Shown in pieces: positions 5,625 to 14,338 of a DNA stretch of 15,917 nt; position 1 is the first letter of the stretch; each line of letters begins with the position of its first letter. This DNA is from an uncultured Oscillospiraceae bacterium (lineage in GTDB: Bacteria > Bacillota > Clostridia > Oscillospirales > Oscillospiraceae). Location: contig CALWWH010000242.1 in NCBI GenBank assembly GCA_944385195.1, forward strand, positions 1-15,917, given 5' to 3'. Under the pieces are notes generated by a model, which was not told the origin of the DNA, did no database searches, and worked only from the letters and a program-made list of their open reading frames with translations. The translations under genes were made by a program, and so were the position numbers.

Positions 5625-8600
5625 CTATTTTACATACTCTGCTTCCATCATATCCAAATTCAGGGCCAGCAGCTTTGATACGCCCTGCTCCTGCATGGTG
5701 ACGCCATAGAGCACGTCGGCCTCCTCCATGGTGCCGCGGCGGTGGGTGATGACGATAAACTGGGTCTGGTCGGACAGACTGCGCAGATAATTGGCATAAC
5801 GCGCGACGTTGCGGTCATCCAGGGCCGCGTCGATCTCGTCCAGGAGACAGAAAGGCGTTGGGCGTACCTTCAGGATTGCAAAATACAGCGCGATGGCTAC
5901 GAAAGCTTTCTCTCCGCCGGAGAGCAGTGTCAGGGTCTTCAGCGCCTTGCCGGGGGGCTGGACGCGAATCTCAATACCGCAGTCGAGGATATGTTCCTCA
6001 TCCTCCAAACACAGCTCTGCGTGGCCACCGCCGAACATCTCTGCAAAGGTGCTCTGGAAGCTCTCATTGATCTTCTGGAATTGTGTGCGGAAAATGTCCG
6101 TCATTTCGCCGGTGATGTCGCGAATGATGCCCAGCAGGTCACGTTTGGCAGACTCCACATCGTCCCGCTGCCCGGCCAGGTAGGTATACCGCTCGTTGAC
6201 GCGGGTAAATTCCTCAATGGCGCCGAGATTTGGCGTGCCAAGACTGCTGATCTGCCGGCGCAGGTCCTGGGCTTGCTTTTGCAGCTGTGGCATGCTGCCC
6301 TCGGCCGAAGGCAAGTGCTTTGCCGTGGTGCGGGTCAGTTCATAACTGTCCCAGAGCTTGTCCACGATGGTCTTTTCTTCCAGGGCTGCGGAGGTTTTGC
6401 GCTGCTCCAGGCGGGCAACTTCGGCCTGCATGGTCATCAGATTTTTGTTCTGGTCCTGGGCCTTACGGTCGGTGGCAGTGCGGCGGGCTTCGGTCTGCTG
6501 CCGCTGGCTGAGCTGTTCGTTCTGCTGGGTTTTGAGCGCATCAATTTGCTGCTGGAGTTGGTCTGCCTGGCCGCGGCTGGCAGCGATGCGGGCACGCAGA
6601 TCGTCATTTTCAAGCTCGTACTGGGTCAGAAGGGCCTCTTTGCCGGCGTTATCGCCGCTCATCTGGGCCACCAGACCGCTCAGCTGTTCGATGGCCTCCC
6701 GGGTGGCTGACAGCTCTGCCTCCAGAGCGGAGCGGTCCATCTGCAGTTGCGTCACAAGGCCGGAGGCGGCCATCAGCGCTGCCGCGCGCTGTTCTTGCCG
6801 GGCGGTGAGATCAGATTGAGCTTGCCTCAAATCAGCCAGTTTTGCCTCGTATTCGCTCCGCTGGGCAGTCAGAGTGTCGACCGCCTCGCGGCCGCCCTCC
6901 AGGCGCTGGCTAAGGACTTGCAGCTCACGCTCACCGCTGGCAATGCTCTCGTCGATGGCGCTGCATAGCGCCTCGTGCTGCCTTCGCTCACCTTCAAGAC
7001 GCAGGACCTCGTCCTCGGCCTCCCGAAGGGCGCCCTGGGCGGTCTCTAGCTCAAAGGCGGCCTTGGCGGCGGCAGATTTGGCCTCTGACCACTGCTGCTC
7101 CAACGTCTGCTGGCGGGATTGCAGGCTGCTCTGCCGCTCTTTCAGGCGAGCGAGTTCATTGGCACGGGATAGGATGCCCGAGCTGCGGGACACGCTGCCG
7201 CCGGTCATTGCGCCGCCGGCGTTGAGCACCTGACCGTCCAGGGTGACGATGCGGAAGCGATAGCCATAGGCCTTGGCGATGGGCACGGCGCGGTCGAGGT
7301 TCTCTACAATGGCGATGCGGCCCAACAAATTGTCTATGATCTGGCGGTAGCTCTGGTCGCAGTCGACCAACGCTGACGCCACGCCCACGAAACCGGCGCG
7401 CTGTTCCAGACCCCGCTCTTCCAGGGTACGACCGCGGATGGCACTCATGGGCAAAAAGGTAGCGCGGCCGCCGTCGCGGCGCTTGAGAAAGTGGATAGCC
7501 GCCTTGCCCGCGTTCTCGTCAGTGACAACTACGGACTGCATGGACGCGCCCAAAGCCGTCTCAATGGCGACGGCAAAATCATCCCGGACGCGGATCAAGT
7601 CCGCCACAGGGCCGTGGATGCCGTCCAGACCCTGGCGTCCGGCTTGCTGCATGACAAGCTTGACGGCCTTATTATATCCCTCATACTCCCGCTCCATTTC
7701 GCTCAGCATGCCGATGCGGGCGCGAAGGGTGTCCAGCTCCACGCGCGCGCTGTTGACGCTCTGTTGGAGCTTCTCAGCGGAGGCGCTGCGGGTGCTTTGC
7801 CGCAATTCATAGCCCGCAATTTGATTTTTTGTGGCTGTGGTTTGCTTCTGCGCCGCCTCCAATCGCTGGGCGCAATCCGCAGCGGCGGCCTCCGCCTCGG
7901 CCCGGCGGGCCATGGCCTCGCTGCGCTCCCGGCGCACAGCCTCCTCCCGGTCGAGGACCTCCTGCTCGGAGGCGCTGCGGGCGGAGAGGGTCTGCTGCAC
8001 CTCGGAGAGCGCCTCTTGTGTCTGGCTATACTGCGCCTGCAATGCGGTCAGCTGATCGCTGAGTGCCTGCTGCGACTGGCGGTGGGAGTCCAGTTCGGTC
8101 TGCGCAGAGCGGATCTTTTCACTCGAGGCTGTCAATTCCGTCTCAATGGCGGCAATGCGAGCCTCTCGGTCTGTGATCTGCTGCTGCAATTGACCGGCGC
8201 GGCTGGTCTGAGATGTCAGTTCCTGGCGCAGGCGCTCCATGTTGGCCTGGTTGTTCTCCAGCTTGGTCTGCAAGACGTCGCTGTCGCCGCTGTGGCGCAT
8301 GCGCTCAGACTCCAACGTGGAGGCTCGCTCCCGCAGCGCTTCCAGCGCGGCATCCTGCTGGCGCAGCTGCGTCAGCAGCTCCTCACTGCGGCGGTAGAGG
8401 CTCTCCAACTCCTCCTGCCCCTGCTCTAGGATGAAGCAGGCAGAATTGTAGTCCTCCTCGGCCTTCTTGGCCGTCTGCGCCAAGGTCTCCAGCTGGGCCA
8501 GCCAGATGGTAACCTCGGTGGTCTTCAGCTGGTCGCGGAGGTTCAGATAAGTCCTTGCAGTCTGGGACTGTTTGCGCAAAGGATCCAATTGCAGCTCCAG

Positions 8601-9191
8601 CTCTGCGATCTTGTCGTTGATGCGGACGAGATTTTGTTCCGTGGCCTCTAATTTGTGCTCGGCCTCCGTCTTGCGGTGGCGGAACTTGCTAATGCCTGCC
8701 GCCTCCTCAAAAATCTCACGTCGGTCGGTGGACTTTTGAGACAGAATCTCATCAATACGTCCCTGGCCGATGTTGCTGTAGCCCTCGCGTCCCAGGCCAG
8801 TGTCCATGAATAGCTCGTTGATATCTCTCAGACGGGCACTTTGGCGATTGATGAAGTATTCGCTCTCTCCACTGCGGTAGTAGCGGCGGGTGATCATGAC
8901 CTCACTGGCGTCTACGGGCAGCTCACCGGTGCTGTTATCCAGCACCAATGAGACCTCTGCAAAGCCCAGCTGCGGGCGCTTTTGCGTGCCGCCGAAAATG
9001 ACATCCTCCATCTTCGCGCCTCGCAGGCTCTTGGAGCTCTGTTCGCCCAGCACCCAGCGCACCGCGTCAGAGATATTCGATTTACCGCTGCCGTTGGGGC
9101 CAACGATGGCGGTGATATCTTTATCAAAGCTCAGGGTCGTCTTATCCGGAAAGGACTTGAAGCCCTGGATCTCCAGCGCTCGAAAATACAC
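5625..9191 (-). CDS. smc: chromosome segregation and condensation protein SMC
   Basis: A structural maintenance of chromosomes ATPase of 1188 residues, the usual length. It forms a dimeric ring with ScpA and ScpB that compacts and separates replicated chromosomes. N-terminal ATPase half: FRALEIQGFKSFPDKT, Walker A GPNGSGKSN (31-39), and DAVRWVLGEQ. Two long coiled-coil arms rich in Gln, Glu, Ala, Leu and Arg flank the hinge (about 515-670, with GIHGPVADLI and GGAMTGGS at its ends). C-terminal half: signature LSGGEKAF (about 1090-1097) and Walker B CLLDEIDAALDD (about 1115-1126), then ITHRRGTMEEAD. The start is GTG at 9191, chosen because it places the family N-terminus exactly and has GAGGTGA at 9196-9202. 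It follows the radical SAM gene by 15 bases. rnc, which often lies upstream of smc in Firmicutes, is not in the window. Confidence 0.98.
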   Translation of the reverse strand: MYFRALEIQGFKSFPDKTTLSFDKDITAIVGPNGSGKSNISDAVRWVLGEQSSKSLRGAKMEDVIFGGTQKRPQLGFAEVSLVLDNSTGELPVDASEVMITRRYYRSGESEYFINRQSARLRDINELFMDTGLGREGYSNIGQGRIDEILSQKSTDRREIFEEAAGISKFRHRKTEAEHKLEATEQNLVRINDKIAELELQLDPLRKQSQTARTYLNLRDQLKTTEVTIWLAQLETLAQTAKKAEEDYNSACFILEQGQEELESLYRRSEELLTQLRQQDAALEALRERASTLESERMRHSGDSDVLQTKLENNQANMERLRQELTSQTSRAGQLQQQITDREARIAAIETELTASSEKIRSAQTELDSHRQSQQALSDQLTALQAQYSQTQEALSEVQQTLSARSASEQEVLDREEAVRRERSEAMARRAEAEAAAADCAQRLEAAQKQTTATKNQIAGYELRQSTRSASAEKLQQSVNSARVELDTLRARIGMLSEMEREYEGYNKAVKLVMQQAGRQGLDGIHGPVADLIRVRDDFAVAIETALGASMQSVVVTDENAGKAAIHFLKRRDGGRATFLPMSAIRGRTLEERGLEQRAGFVGVASALVDCDQSYRQIIDNLLGRIAIVENLDRAVPIAKAYGYRFRIVTLDGQVLNAGGAMTGGSVSRSSGILSRANELARLKERQSSLQSRQQTLEQQWSEAKSAAAKAAFELETAQGALREAEDEVLRLEGERRQHEALCSAIDESIASGERELQVLSQRLEGGREAVDTLTAQRSEYEAKLADLRQAQSDLTARQEQRAAALMAASGLVTQLQMDRSALEAELSATREAIEQLSGLVAQMSGDNAGKEALLTQYELENDDLRARIAASRGQADQLQQQIDALKTQQNEQLSQRQQTEARRTATDRKAQDQNKNLMTMQAEVARLEQRKTSAALEEKTIVDKLWDSYELTRTTAKHLPSAEGSMPQLQKQAQDLRRQISSLGTPNLGAIEEFTRVNERYTYLAGQRDDVESAKRDLLGIIRDITGEMTDIFRTQFQKINESFQSTFAEMFGGGHAELCLEDEEHILDCGIEIRVQPPGKALKTLTLLSGGEKAFVAIALYFAILKVRPTPFCLLDEIDAALDDRNVARYANYLRSLSDQTQFIVITHRRGTMEEADVLYGVTMQEQGVSKLLALNLDMMEAEYVK

Positions 9192-9206
9192 GCTTTCACC
9201 TCAATG

Positions 9207-10238
9207 CTATCGATCTATCCTATCTACTATACCAGTATTTCCCTCTGTTTGCAAGCGAATTTCCCACTCTTCCAGGGGCTCGGCGGATATTTTTATGCTT
9301 TTGATAGAGAACTCCTGTTCCAGGGCCCGGAGATTGGTCTTTTTTTGCCCTACCATGCGGGAAACTGCCCTCGGCGCGACGCAGAGGGTGATGGTATCTG
9401 CACCACGATGAGGGGCAAGAAGGGGCTTTGCCAGATTGTAATACATCCGCCCTAGAACCAATTCCCCAAAAGCGGGGTGATAGGGCCCTGCAAGGACGGC
9501 GTTGTGCAGGGATTCGGAGGGGTTGAGTCCCACGCGCAAAACTGGAATTTCCTCGTATCGAAACAGTTCCCACATCCGGGCGCAGAGATTCACCGCGGAT
9601 TCGAGGGCCTGCGGGCTGTAGATGCCGCGCTGATACATCGCTGCCAAAGGCGTCCCCTCAACGACCACGGTGGGGTAGATACGCACGCCGTCCGGATGCA
9701 GCGCGGCAATGCGCTCTGCCGACTCGAGGTCAGTGGCGTCGCTGCTGCCGGGCAGACCGGTCATCAGTTGGGCGACGACGGAAAACCCGTGGGACTTTAA
9801 TAGAGCAATCGCATGCTCACAGTCCAGAGCTGTGTGCCCACGGCCGCTGCGACGCAATACTTCATCGTTCATGCTCTGGCAGCCCAGCTCTACAGTCTGC
9901 ATGCCGTACCGCCTCAGCCGAGCGATGACCGATTCATCGATGCAATCGGGCCGGGTGCTGCATCGCAGGGCAAACAAATGCCCCGCGCGGAGATATGGCT
10001 GCGCTGCCTCCAGGAGGGAAACCTGGTCTGCCTCGCCAATGGCGGTAAAGCTGCCGCCGTAGAAGGCCAGCTCCGCGCCGGCACCGCTCTGAGACAGAGC
10101 GGCGTCTAAAATCGCCCGCAGCTGAGCAGCAGTGACCGGCGCCTGGGCCCCGGAAATCTGCCGCTGGTCGCAGAAGACACACTGATGCGGGCAGCCCATG
10201 TGGGGTACGAATACGGGAATGATTCGTCTGCGCGGCAT
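9207..10238 (-). CDS. Elp3-like radical SAM protein without acetyltransferase domain
   Basis: A protein of 343 residues with a radical SAM core. It begins RRRIIPVFVPHMGCPHQCVFCDQ, giving the CxxxCxxC cluster ligands at C16, C20 and C23 for a [4Fe-4S] cluster that cleaves S-adenosylmethionine. Other motifs are AFYGGSFTAI (59-68), the strand containing RCSTRPDCID (92-101), VELGCQSMNDEVL (116-128), and QLMTGLPGSS (157-166), all typical of the Elp3/COG1243-like group. True Elp3 carries a C-terminal GNAT-type acetyltransferase domain for tRNA wobble uridine modification; here only about 100 residues follow the core and no such domain is visible. This shorter form commonly lies next to smc in Clostridia, and its substrate is, to my knowledge, not established. 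The ATG at 10238 has AAGGAGG at 10246-10252. The gene is 37 bases downstream of the transglutaminase gene and 15 upstream of smc. Confidence 0.9.
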   Translation of the reverse strand: MPRRRIIPVFVPHMGCPHQCVFCDQRQISGAQAPVTAAQLRAILDAALSQSGAGAELAFYGGSFTAIGEADQVSLLEAAQPYLRAGHLFALRCSTRPDCIDESVIARLRRYGMQTVELGCQSMNDEVLRRSGRGHTALDCEHAIALLKSHGFSVVAQLMTGLPGSSDATDLESAERIAALHPDGVRIYPTVVVEGTPLAAMYQRGIYSPQALESAVNLCARMWELFRYEEIPVLRVGLNPSESLHNAVLAGPYHPAFGELVLGRMYYNLAKPLLAPHRGADTITLCVAPRAVSRMVGQKKTNLRALEQEFSIKSIKISAEPLEEWEIRLQTEGNTGIVDRIDR

Positions 10239-10275
10239 TGCTGCGCCTCCTTGCGTAGGAAGTAGCTCCTTTTTT

Positions 10276-12375
10276 TTAACACGCTGCCCACCACCAGCGA
10301 ACCTTCAGCCAAGTAAAGAAGCCCTCCTGCTGCTGCAGGCACTCCGTGAGCGCTTTGATGCTGCCGTGGAGCACCGAGAGCTCATCTGGGCTGAGCTGGT
10401 GGCGGCTGAACCTGGCCTTCTCGGCCAGAGCCTGGGCCTCGGGCGGGGGGTTGATGTTCAAATGGCTGGCAAGCCGGGCAATCTGCTTCCAAAGGGCCAG
10501 GGCGCGCTGGTTTGCATCTCCGCGCACCTGTAAGCGCCGCCATAGCAGTCGTAGCCACCGGCTGCAAAACAGCGCCGCAAACAGACCCAGCAGCACCCAG
10601 CACAGCTGGAATTTCGTCTGCTCCTGGGCCGGTTCAATCACTTCCGAATGGTCTTCCGTCTCTGGCAGAGCGGGGAGGTCCGGCGTATCCGGCTTTGGAA
10701 CCTCATTGGGCTGCGGGTCAATGGGGTCGATCTCTACGGCTGGCTCTTCTTCGGGCAGCTCAACGACAGCGCCTGCCACACGCCCATCACCGGGCGTGGA
10801 CTCCAGCGGAACCCAGCCAATGGAATTGTCCCAGTATTCGACCCAGGCGTGGGCGTCATGGTCCGTGACTTCCACCCAGCGGTTCATACGCGCGTCGGTC
10901 ACAAACCCAGTGACATAGCGTGCCGGAATGCCCAAAGCCCGGAGCATTGTCGCTGTGGCAGTGGCAAAATGGACGCAGTAACCTCGCTCCGCTTCAGTCA
11001 GAAACCAAACAGCAAAATCGGCGCCCTCCGGAAATTCGGAGGGGTTCAGATCGTATTGTGCGCAATTTTGTACAAATTGTGCCACAGCCTCGGGAAGGGC
11101 TTCCGCATCCAGCGCGGTCAGGCCAGCCGTCTCGGCGATGGCGTAGAGCGCCTCGGCGGTGTCCTCCGGCAGCTGGCAATAGACGTTATAGGCCAGGGCA
11201 AGATAGGCGTTGGGCTGCTGGGTGATACCAGGGGTGGGGTCATAGGTGACACTATATTCTACCAGCTGTTCACTGTTATAGTAGAATTCGTCATTGAGAC
11301 GAGTTCGGGGCATCTCCTTTGGGTAGTATGGGGTATAGAGCACCGGCTGTACAGAAGGTGTACGGATGTAGAGGGTATACGCTGCGGTCTGCGCAATCTC
11401 CAGCGGATCGATGGCGCTACTCAGAGACGCCGAGTGCCAGGCGTTGTCGCTGTATTCGGCAAGAGAGGCGCCGCGAAGGTAGATGTAGCCGTTGGTCTGG
11501 GCCCAGAGCTCCATGGCCAGACCGCCGACGTTGCTCCGCTTTCCCAGCGCTGTCAGATCCACATGCTCATAGGAAGCAGACCACTCCACCCGGGGGGCGA
11601 CGGGTTTCGGGATTTTGATCAGGCCGAACTCGTCCAGCTCCAAACCAGACAGTTCGGAGATCTTGTCGTTGATCCCTTTGCGGATGATGTCGGGCCACTG
11701 AGCGCGGCTGTAGTCCTCTGGAGGCTGCAAGAGCATTAAGCCCACAGTCAGCAGTGCCACGGGAATGGCCAGCACTGCTGTTAAGCGCATGCCGCTCCGG
11801 GCATCAACGGAGCGGGCGTCTGCGGTCATTGCCAACAGCAGCAAACCGCCCAGCAGCAGTGCCAGCGCCCAAAGGGACGGGGAGACGTCCACCATGATCA
11901 TGCCCAGCAGCAGCCAGGGGGCGCAGACTAGAATCGGCAGTCCTACACTCAGCTGGCGGGTCAGCATCCACAGCAGCAGTGCCGCCATGGGCACGGATAG
12001 GGCTGCAAAGCAGAGGGTCGCGTCTGCGCCAGCAGTTCCGTGCAGCAGCACGATGACCGGCAGGCCAGGGTAGGCGCTGGAGAGCGTGGTGGTGATTGTC
12101 TGCAATGATGCACTAAAGCCCTCAGCCACGGCATCATGCCACAGCCATAGCGCCAAAGCATAGCCCATGGCAGTGAAAACCAGGCCAATGGCAGGGTGTT
12201 TTCGATGGCACAGCCAGGACATCAAACCGGTTGCCGCAATGCACACGATCCAGACGATGCCCAGCGATACGGTCAGCCCGTGGGGTGCATAGGTAGTTGC
12301 CACGCAGCTTAGCGCCGATCCTGTCAGGAGCGACGCATAGAACCAGGATAACAGGATGCTGCGGCGGGTGGACAT
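10276..12375 (-). CDS. TgpA-like membrane transglutaminase-domain protein
   Basis: A membrane protein of 699 residues. The first 215 residues hold about six to seven hydrophobic helices. A long extracytoplasmic region follows, containing a transglutaminase-like (papain-fold) domain around 400-530. The nucleophile is C467 in RGYCVHFATATATMLRALGI, and the histidine is H509 in DHDAHAWVEYW. The third position is in GWVPLESTPG, with Glu525 where many relatives have Asp. An acidic, proline-rich linker (about 540-588) precedes a last membrane helix (about 589-605) and a cytoplasmic tail, a layout shared with TgpA. The family may act as a protease or crosslinking enzyme at the envelope; the substrate is unknown. 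An in-frame ATG at 12399 overlaps the DUF58 stop, but the ATG at 12375 has AAGGAG at 12384-12389 with an 8-base spacer and is preferred. It is the third gene of the moxR-DUF58-tgpA cluster. Confidence 0.92.
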   Translation of the reverse strand: MSTRRSILLSWFYASLLTGSALSCVATTYAPHGLTVSLGIVWIVCIAATGLMSWLCHRKHPAIGLVFTAMGYALALWLWHDAVAEGFSASLQTITTTLSSAYPGLPVIVLLHGTAGADATLCFAALSVPMAALLLWMLTRQLSVGLPILVCAPWLLLGMIMVDVSPSLWALALLLGGLLLLAMTADARSVDARSGMRLTAVLAIPVALLTVGLMLLQPPEDYSRAQWPDIIRKGINDKISELSGLELDEFGLIKIPKPVAPRVEWSASYEHVDLTALGKRSNVGGLAMELWAQTNGYIYLRGASLAEYSDNAWHSASLSSAIDPLEIAQTAAYTLYIRTPSVQPVLYTPYYPKEMPRTRLNDEFYYNSEQLVEYSVTYDPTPGITQQPNAYLALAYNVYCQLPEDTAEALYAIAETAGLTALDAEALPEAVAQFVQNCAQYDLNPSEFPEGADFAVWFLTEAERGYCVHFATATATMLRALGIPARYVTGFVTDARMNRWVEVTDHDAHAWVEYWDNSIGWVPLESTPGDGRVAGAVVELPEEEPAVEIDPIDPQPNEVPKPDTPDLPALPETEDHSEVIEPAQEQTKFQLCWVLLGLFAALFCSRWLRLLWRRLQVRGDANQRALALWKQIARLASHLNINPPPEAQALAEKARFSRHQLSPDELSVLHGSIKALTECLQQQEGFFTWLKVRWWWAAC

Positions 12376-12383
12376 ATGCGAGG

Positions 12384-12389
12384 CTCCTT
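12384..12389 (-). promoter_or_regulatory. ribosome binding site of the transglutaminase gene
   Basis: AAGGAG on the minus strand lies 8 bases before the ATG at 12375. The alternative ATG at 12399, eight codons earlier, overlaps the DUF58 stop and has no purine-rich site. This favours the shorter protein. Confidence 0.7.
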
Positions 12390-12395
12390 TCTGCT

Positions 12396-13334
12396 TCATT
12401 TAATATGATACCGCCAGTCGGCTTCCGGGAAGACGCGATCCCGCAGACTGGGGGAGTTGCGCTGTAATTTTGTGCGCAGCAGCTGCTCCAAAACGGCGTC
12501 AAAGTCCTCGCGGCACTCGATGGTGACGCTGTGGAGTTCCCCGCTGGCAGGTTCCAGCCAACGTAGCTCGTGGACAACGTCCTGCTGCAGCAAACGCTCA
12601 CAGAGCCAGCAGAGCTGGTCCAAGGTCTCATCCAGACGGGTCTGCGTCAGGTCAAAACTCACCAGGACCAGACGGCGAATGGGCTCCATGGCCTCCCGCA
12701 CGATGAGGTTGTCGGTCTTGGCGCTCAGCTTCCAGTGGACGCTGTTGAGCGGGTCGCCGGGCCGGTAGCCTCTGAGTTCATGGAGCTCGGCAAAACCGCC
12801 TCCAGGCTTCGGCTTCCAGCGCTTATACTCCAGGCCGTCCATTTTTGGAACTGGATCCGGCGGCGCGGGGATCGGCAGCACGGTCAGCTCCCGGGCGGCA
12901 GGCAGTTTCCGCGGCAGACGGAAAAGGCCCAAATAGTCGTAGACCCATCCAGAGGTCATCTCACAGCGCAAAACGCCGCAGTGGCTGGTGTCCAGCTCCA
13001 ACGGGACGCCCTCTGCCAGCCGCAGGGCGCATTCTTCTCTGCGACCGCTGTTGAGATGAGTGATTTGCAGACGCAGCTGACAGCGGGCAGGCAGCCTGGC
13101 GCTCTGCCCGCTCAGACGCAGGATGGCGCTGTTGCCGCGGTGAACACGGGCATCGGTCTGCCAGTTCCATCGAACGTGCTGCCCCAGCATCGCCGGAAGA
13201 CTCAGCAGCAGCGACAGGGGAGGCAGGGCCAGCGTCAGCGCCAACAAATACCAGGACAGCCATCCGTAATAGTAAATGTGAAATGCCAGTGCTGCAGACA
13301 GTAGCACCAGATAAAAGAGCCAGCGCCGAATCAT
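12396..13334 (-). CDS. DUF58 domain membrane protein
   Basis: A protein of 312 residues with two N-terminal hydrophobic helices (about 5-22 and 25-48) separated by a short turn. A beta-rich region and the DUF58 signature follow: FAELHELRGYRPGD (181-194), then SVHWKLSAKTDNLIVRE (198-214). After it comes a von Willebrand A-like strand, RLVLVSFDLTQTRLDE (221-236); the DxTxT there resembles a degenerate metal-binding (MIDAS) motif. DUF58 proteins are regularly encoded with MoxR ATPases and transglutaminase-like membrane proteins, as here, and are thought to take part in envelope or secreted-protein maturation; the molecular role is not settled. The start overlaps the moxR stop by ATGA and has no strong binding site, which points to translational coupling. 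Confidence 0.92.
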   Translation of the reverse strand: MIRRWLFYLVLLSAALAFHIYYYGWLSWYLLALTLALPPLSLLLSLPAMLGQHVRWNWQTDARVHRGNSAILRLSGQSARLPARCQLRLQITHLNSGRREECALRLAEGVPLELDTSHCGVLRCEMTSGWVYDYLGLFRLPRKLPAARELTVLPIPAPPDPVPKMDGLEYKRWKPKPGGGFAELHELRGYRPGDPLNSVHWKLSAKTDNLIVREAMEPIRRLVLVSFDLTQTRLDETLDQLCWLCERLLQQDVVHELRWLEPASGELHSVTIECREDFDAVLEQLLRTKLQRNSPSLRDRVFPEADWRYHIK

Positions 13335-14260
13335 GACAGTTTCGGCGGATAGACATGCCGCTGGACTTGGCGCATCACATCCCGGGCATTCATGCCCTGG
13401 GCCTCTGCTTCGGGGCTCAGCAGCAGTCGGTGGGCCACCGCATAGGGCAGTGTGGACTGGATATCCGCCGGGATGACATAGTCGCGCCCTTGCAAGTAGG
13501 CCACGGCCCGGGCGGCGGAGGCCACGGACAGCGTCGCGCGGGGGCTTGCGCCCCGCAGGATCAGCGGATCGTCACGGGTGGCCTGGATGAGCTTGACCAG
13601 ATACTCGGCAACCTCGTCTTTTATGTACACCTGAGAGACCTCCTGCTGCAAGTCACCCAGTTCATCGAGACTTACAACCTGGCGCACCCGATCCAGAGGG
13701 TTGCCGTTCTGGCGGCTTTGCATCATGCGCAGTTCGTCCGCCGGTGCGGGGTAGCCAACGCTGAGCCGAAGCATAAAGCGGTCCATCTGGGAGTCAGGAA
13801 GCAGCTGTGTACCGGCGGCGCCGGTGGGGTTCTGTGTCGCAATGACGACAAAAGGCTGCGGTATGGCGTGGCTGACACCGTCCACAGTGACCTGGCCTTC
13901 TTCCATGGCCTCCAGCAGGGCGGCCTGAGTGCGGCTGGTAGCGCGGTTGAGTTCATCGGCCAAAAACAGGTTGCAGAGCACTGCGCCGGGCTGGTACTGC
14001 ATCGTGCCGGTGTCCTTGTGGTAGACCGAGTAGCCCGTGATGTCTGAGGGCAGCACATCGGGGGTGAACTGCACACGGCCATATTGCAGGCCCATGGCCT
14101 TGGCAAAGGCCAGCGCGATGGTGGTCTTGCCGACGCCGGGGATGTCCTCCAACAGAATGTGCCCCTTAGCTAGGAACGCAGTTAGAACCCAGGCCAGGAC
14201 GCGATCCTTGCCCACGACGGCCTGCTTGACTTCGTTAATAATACGGCTGCATTCGTTCAC
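13331..14260 (-). CDS. MoxR-family AAA+ ATPase
   Basis: A cytoplasmic ATPase of 309 residues in the MoxR (AAA_3) group, chaperone-like enzymes that act on partner proteins, often with VWA or DUF58 proteins. It shows Walker A EDIPGVGKTT (38-47), FTPDVLPSDITGY (65-77), Walker B LFLADELNRA (98-107), RTQAALLEAMEEGQVTVDG (110-128), sensor 1 VIATQNP (139-145), the DRF arginine segment (160-162), and a sensor 2 region GASPRATLS (237-245). It has the full family length. The start is GTG at 14260 with AAAGGAG at 14269-14275 and an 8-base spacer. It is the first gene after the nadE terminator and has its own promoter, so it probably heads the operon. The 3' end overlaps DUF58 by four bases. Confidence 0.95.
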   Translation of the reverse strand: MNECSRIINEVKQAVVGKDRVLAWVLTAFLAKGHILLEDIPGVGKTTIALAFAKAMGLQYGRVQFTPDVLPSDITGYSVYHKDTGTMQYQPGAVLCNLFLADELNRATSRTQAALLEAMEEGQVTVDGVSHAIPQPFVVIATQNPTGAAGTQLLPDSQMDRFMLRLSVGYPAPADELRMMQSRQNGNPLDRVRQVVSLDELGDLQQEVSQVYIKDEVAEYLVKLIQATRDDPLILRGASPRATLSVASAARAVAYLQGRDYVIPADIQSTLPYAVAHRLLLSPEAEAQGMNARDVMRQVQRHVYPPKLS

Positions 14261-14290
14261 GCTGATCTCTCCTTTGCTTTGCTACGGTAC

Positions 14291-14319
14291 AGTATAGCAT
14301 CTCAAAGCGTTTGACGCAA
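14291..14319 (-). promoter_or_regulatory. vegetative (sigma-A type) promoter of the moxR operon
   Basis: On the minus strand a -10 box TATACT (14291-14296) is preceded by TGC (14297-14299), an extended -10 element. A -35-like TTGCGT (14314-14319) lies 17 bases upstream of the -10. The -35 matches the consensus only in its TTG; the extended -10 may compensate. A start of transcription near 14284 would give a leader of roughly 24 bases before the GTG at 14260. The site lies just downstream of the nadE terminator, in the only clear promoter-bearing gap of the window (14261-14389). A short inverted repeat, GCGT-TTG-ACGC (14307-14317), overlaps the -35. Confidence 0.7.
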
Positions 14320-14338
14320 GCAAAGAGGAGAAAGTTGC

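Noticed and set aside
5742..8429. Long open frames on the plus strand opposite smc (about 320 and 310 codons)
   Set aside because: They lie entirely antisense to a secure smc gene. Their low-complexity Leu, Gly and Ala composition mirrors the coiled-coil codons; they lack family motifs and convincing ribosome binding sites.
10239..10275. T-rich stretch near the end of the transglutaminase gene as a terminator
   Set aside because: The T-run is on the plus strand. On the transcribed minus strand it is a run of A without a preceding hairpin, so it cannot terminate this operon.
10648..11739. Plus-strand open frame of about 363 codons opposite the transglutaminase gene
   Set aside because: It has no recognisable domain and is antisense to a gene with clear motifs; GC-rich coding sequence commonly leaves the opposite strand open.
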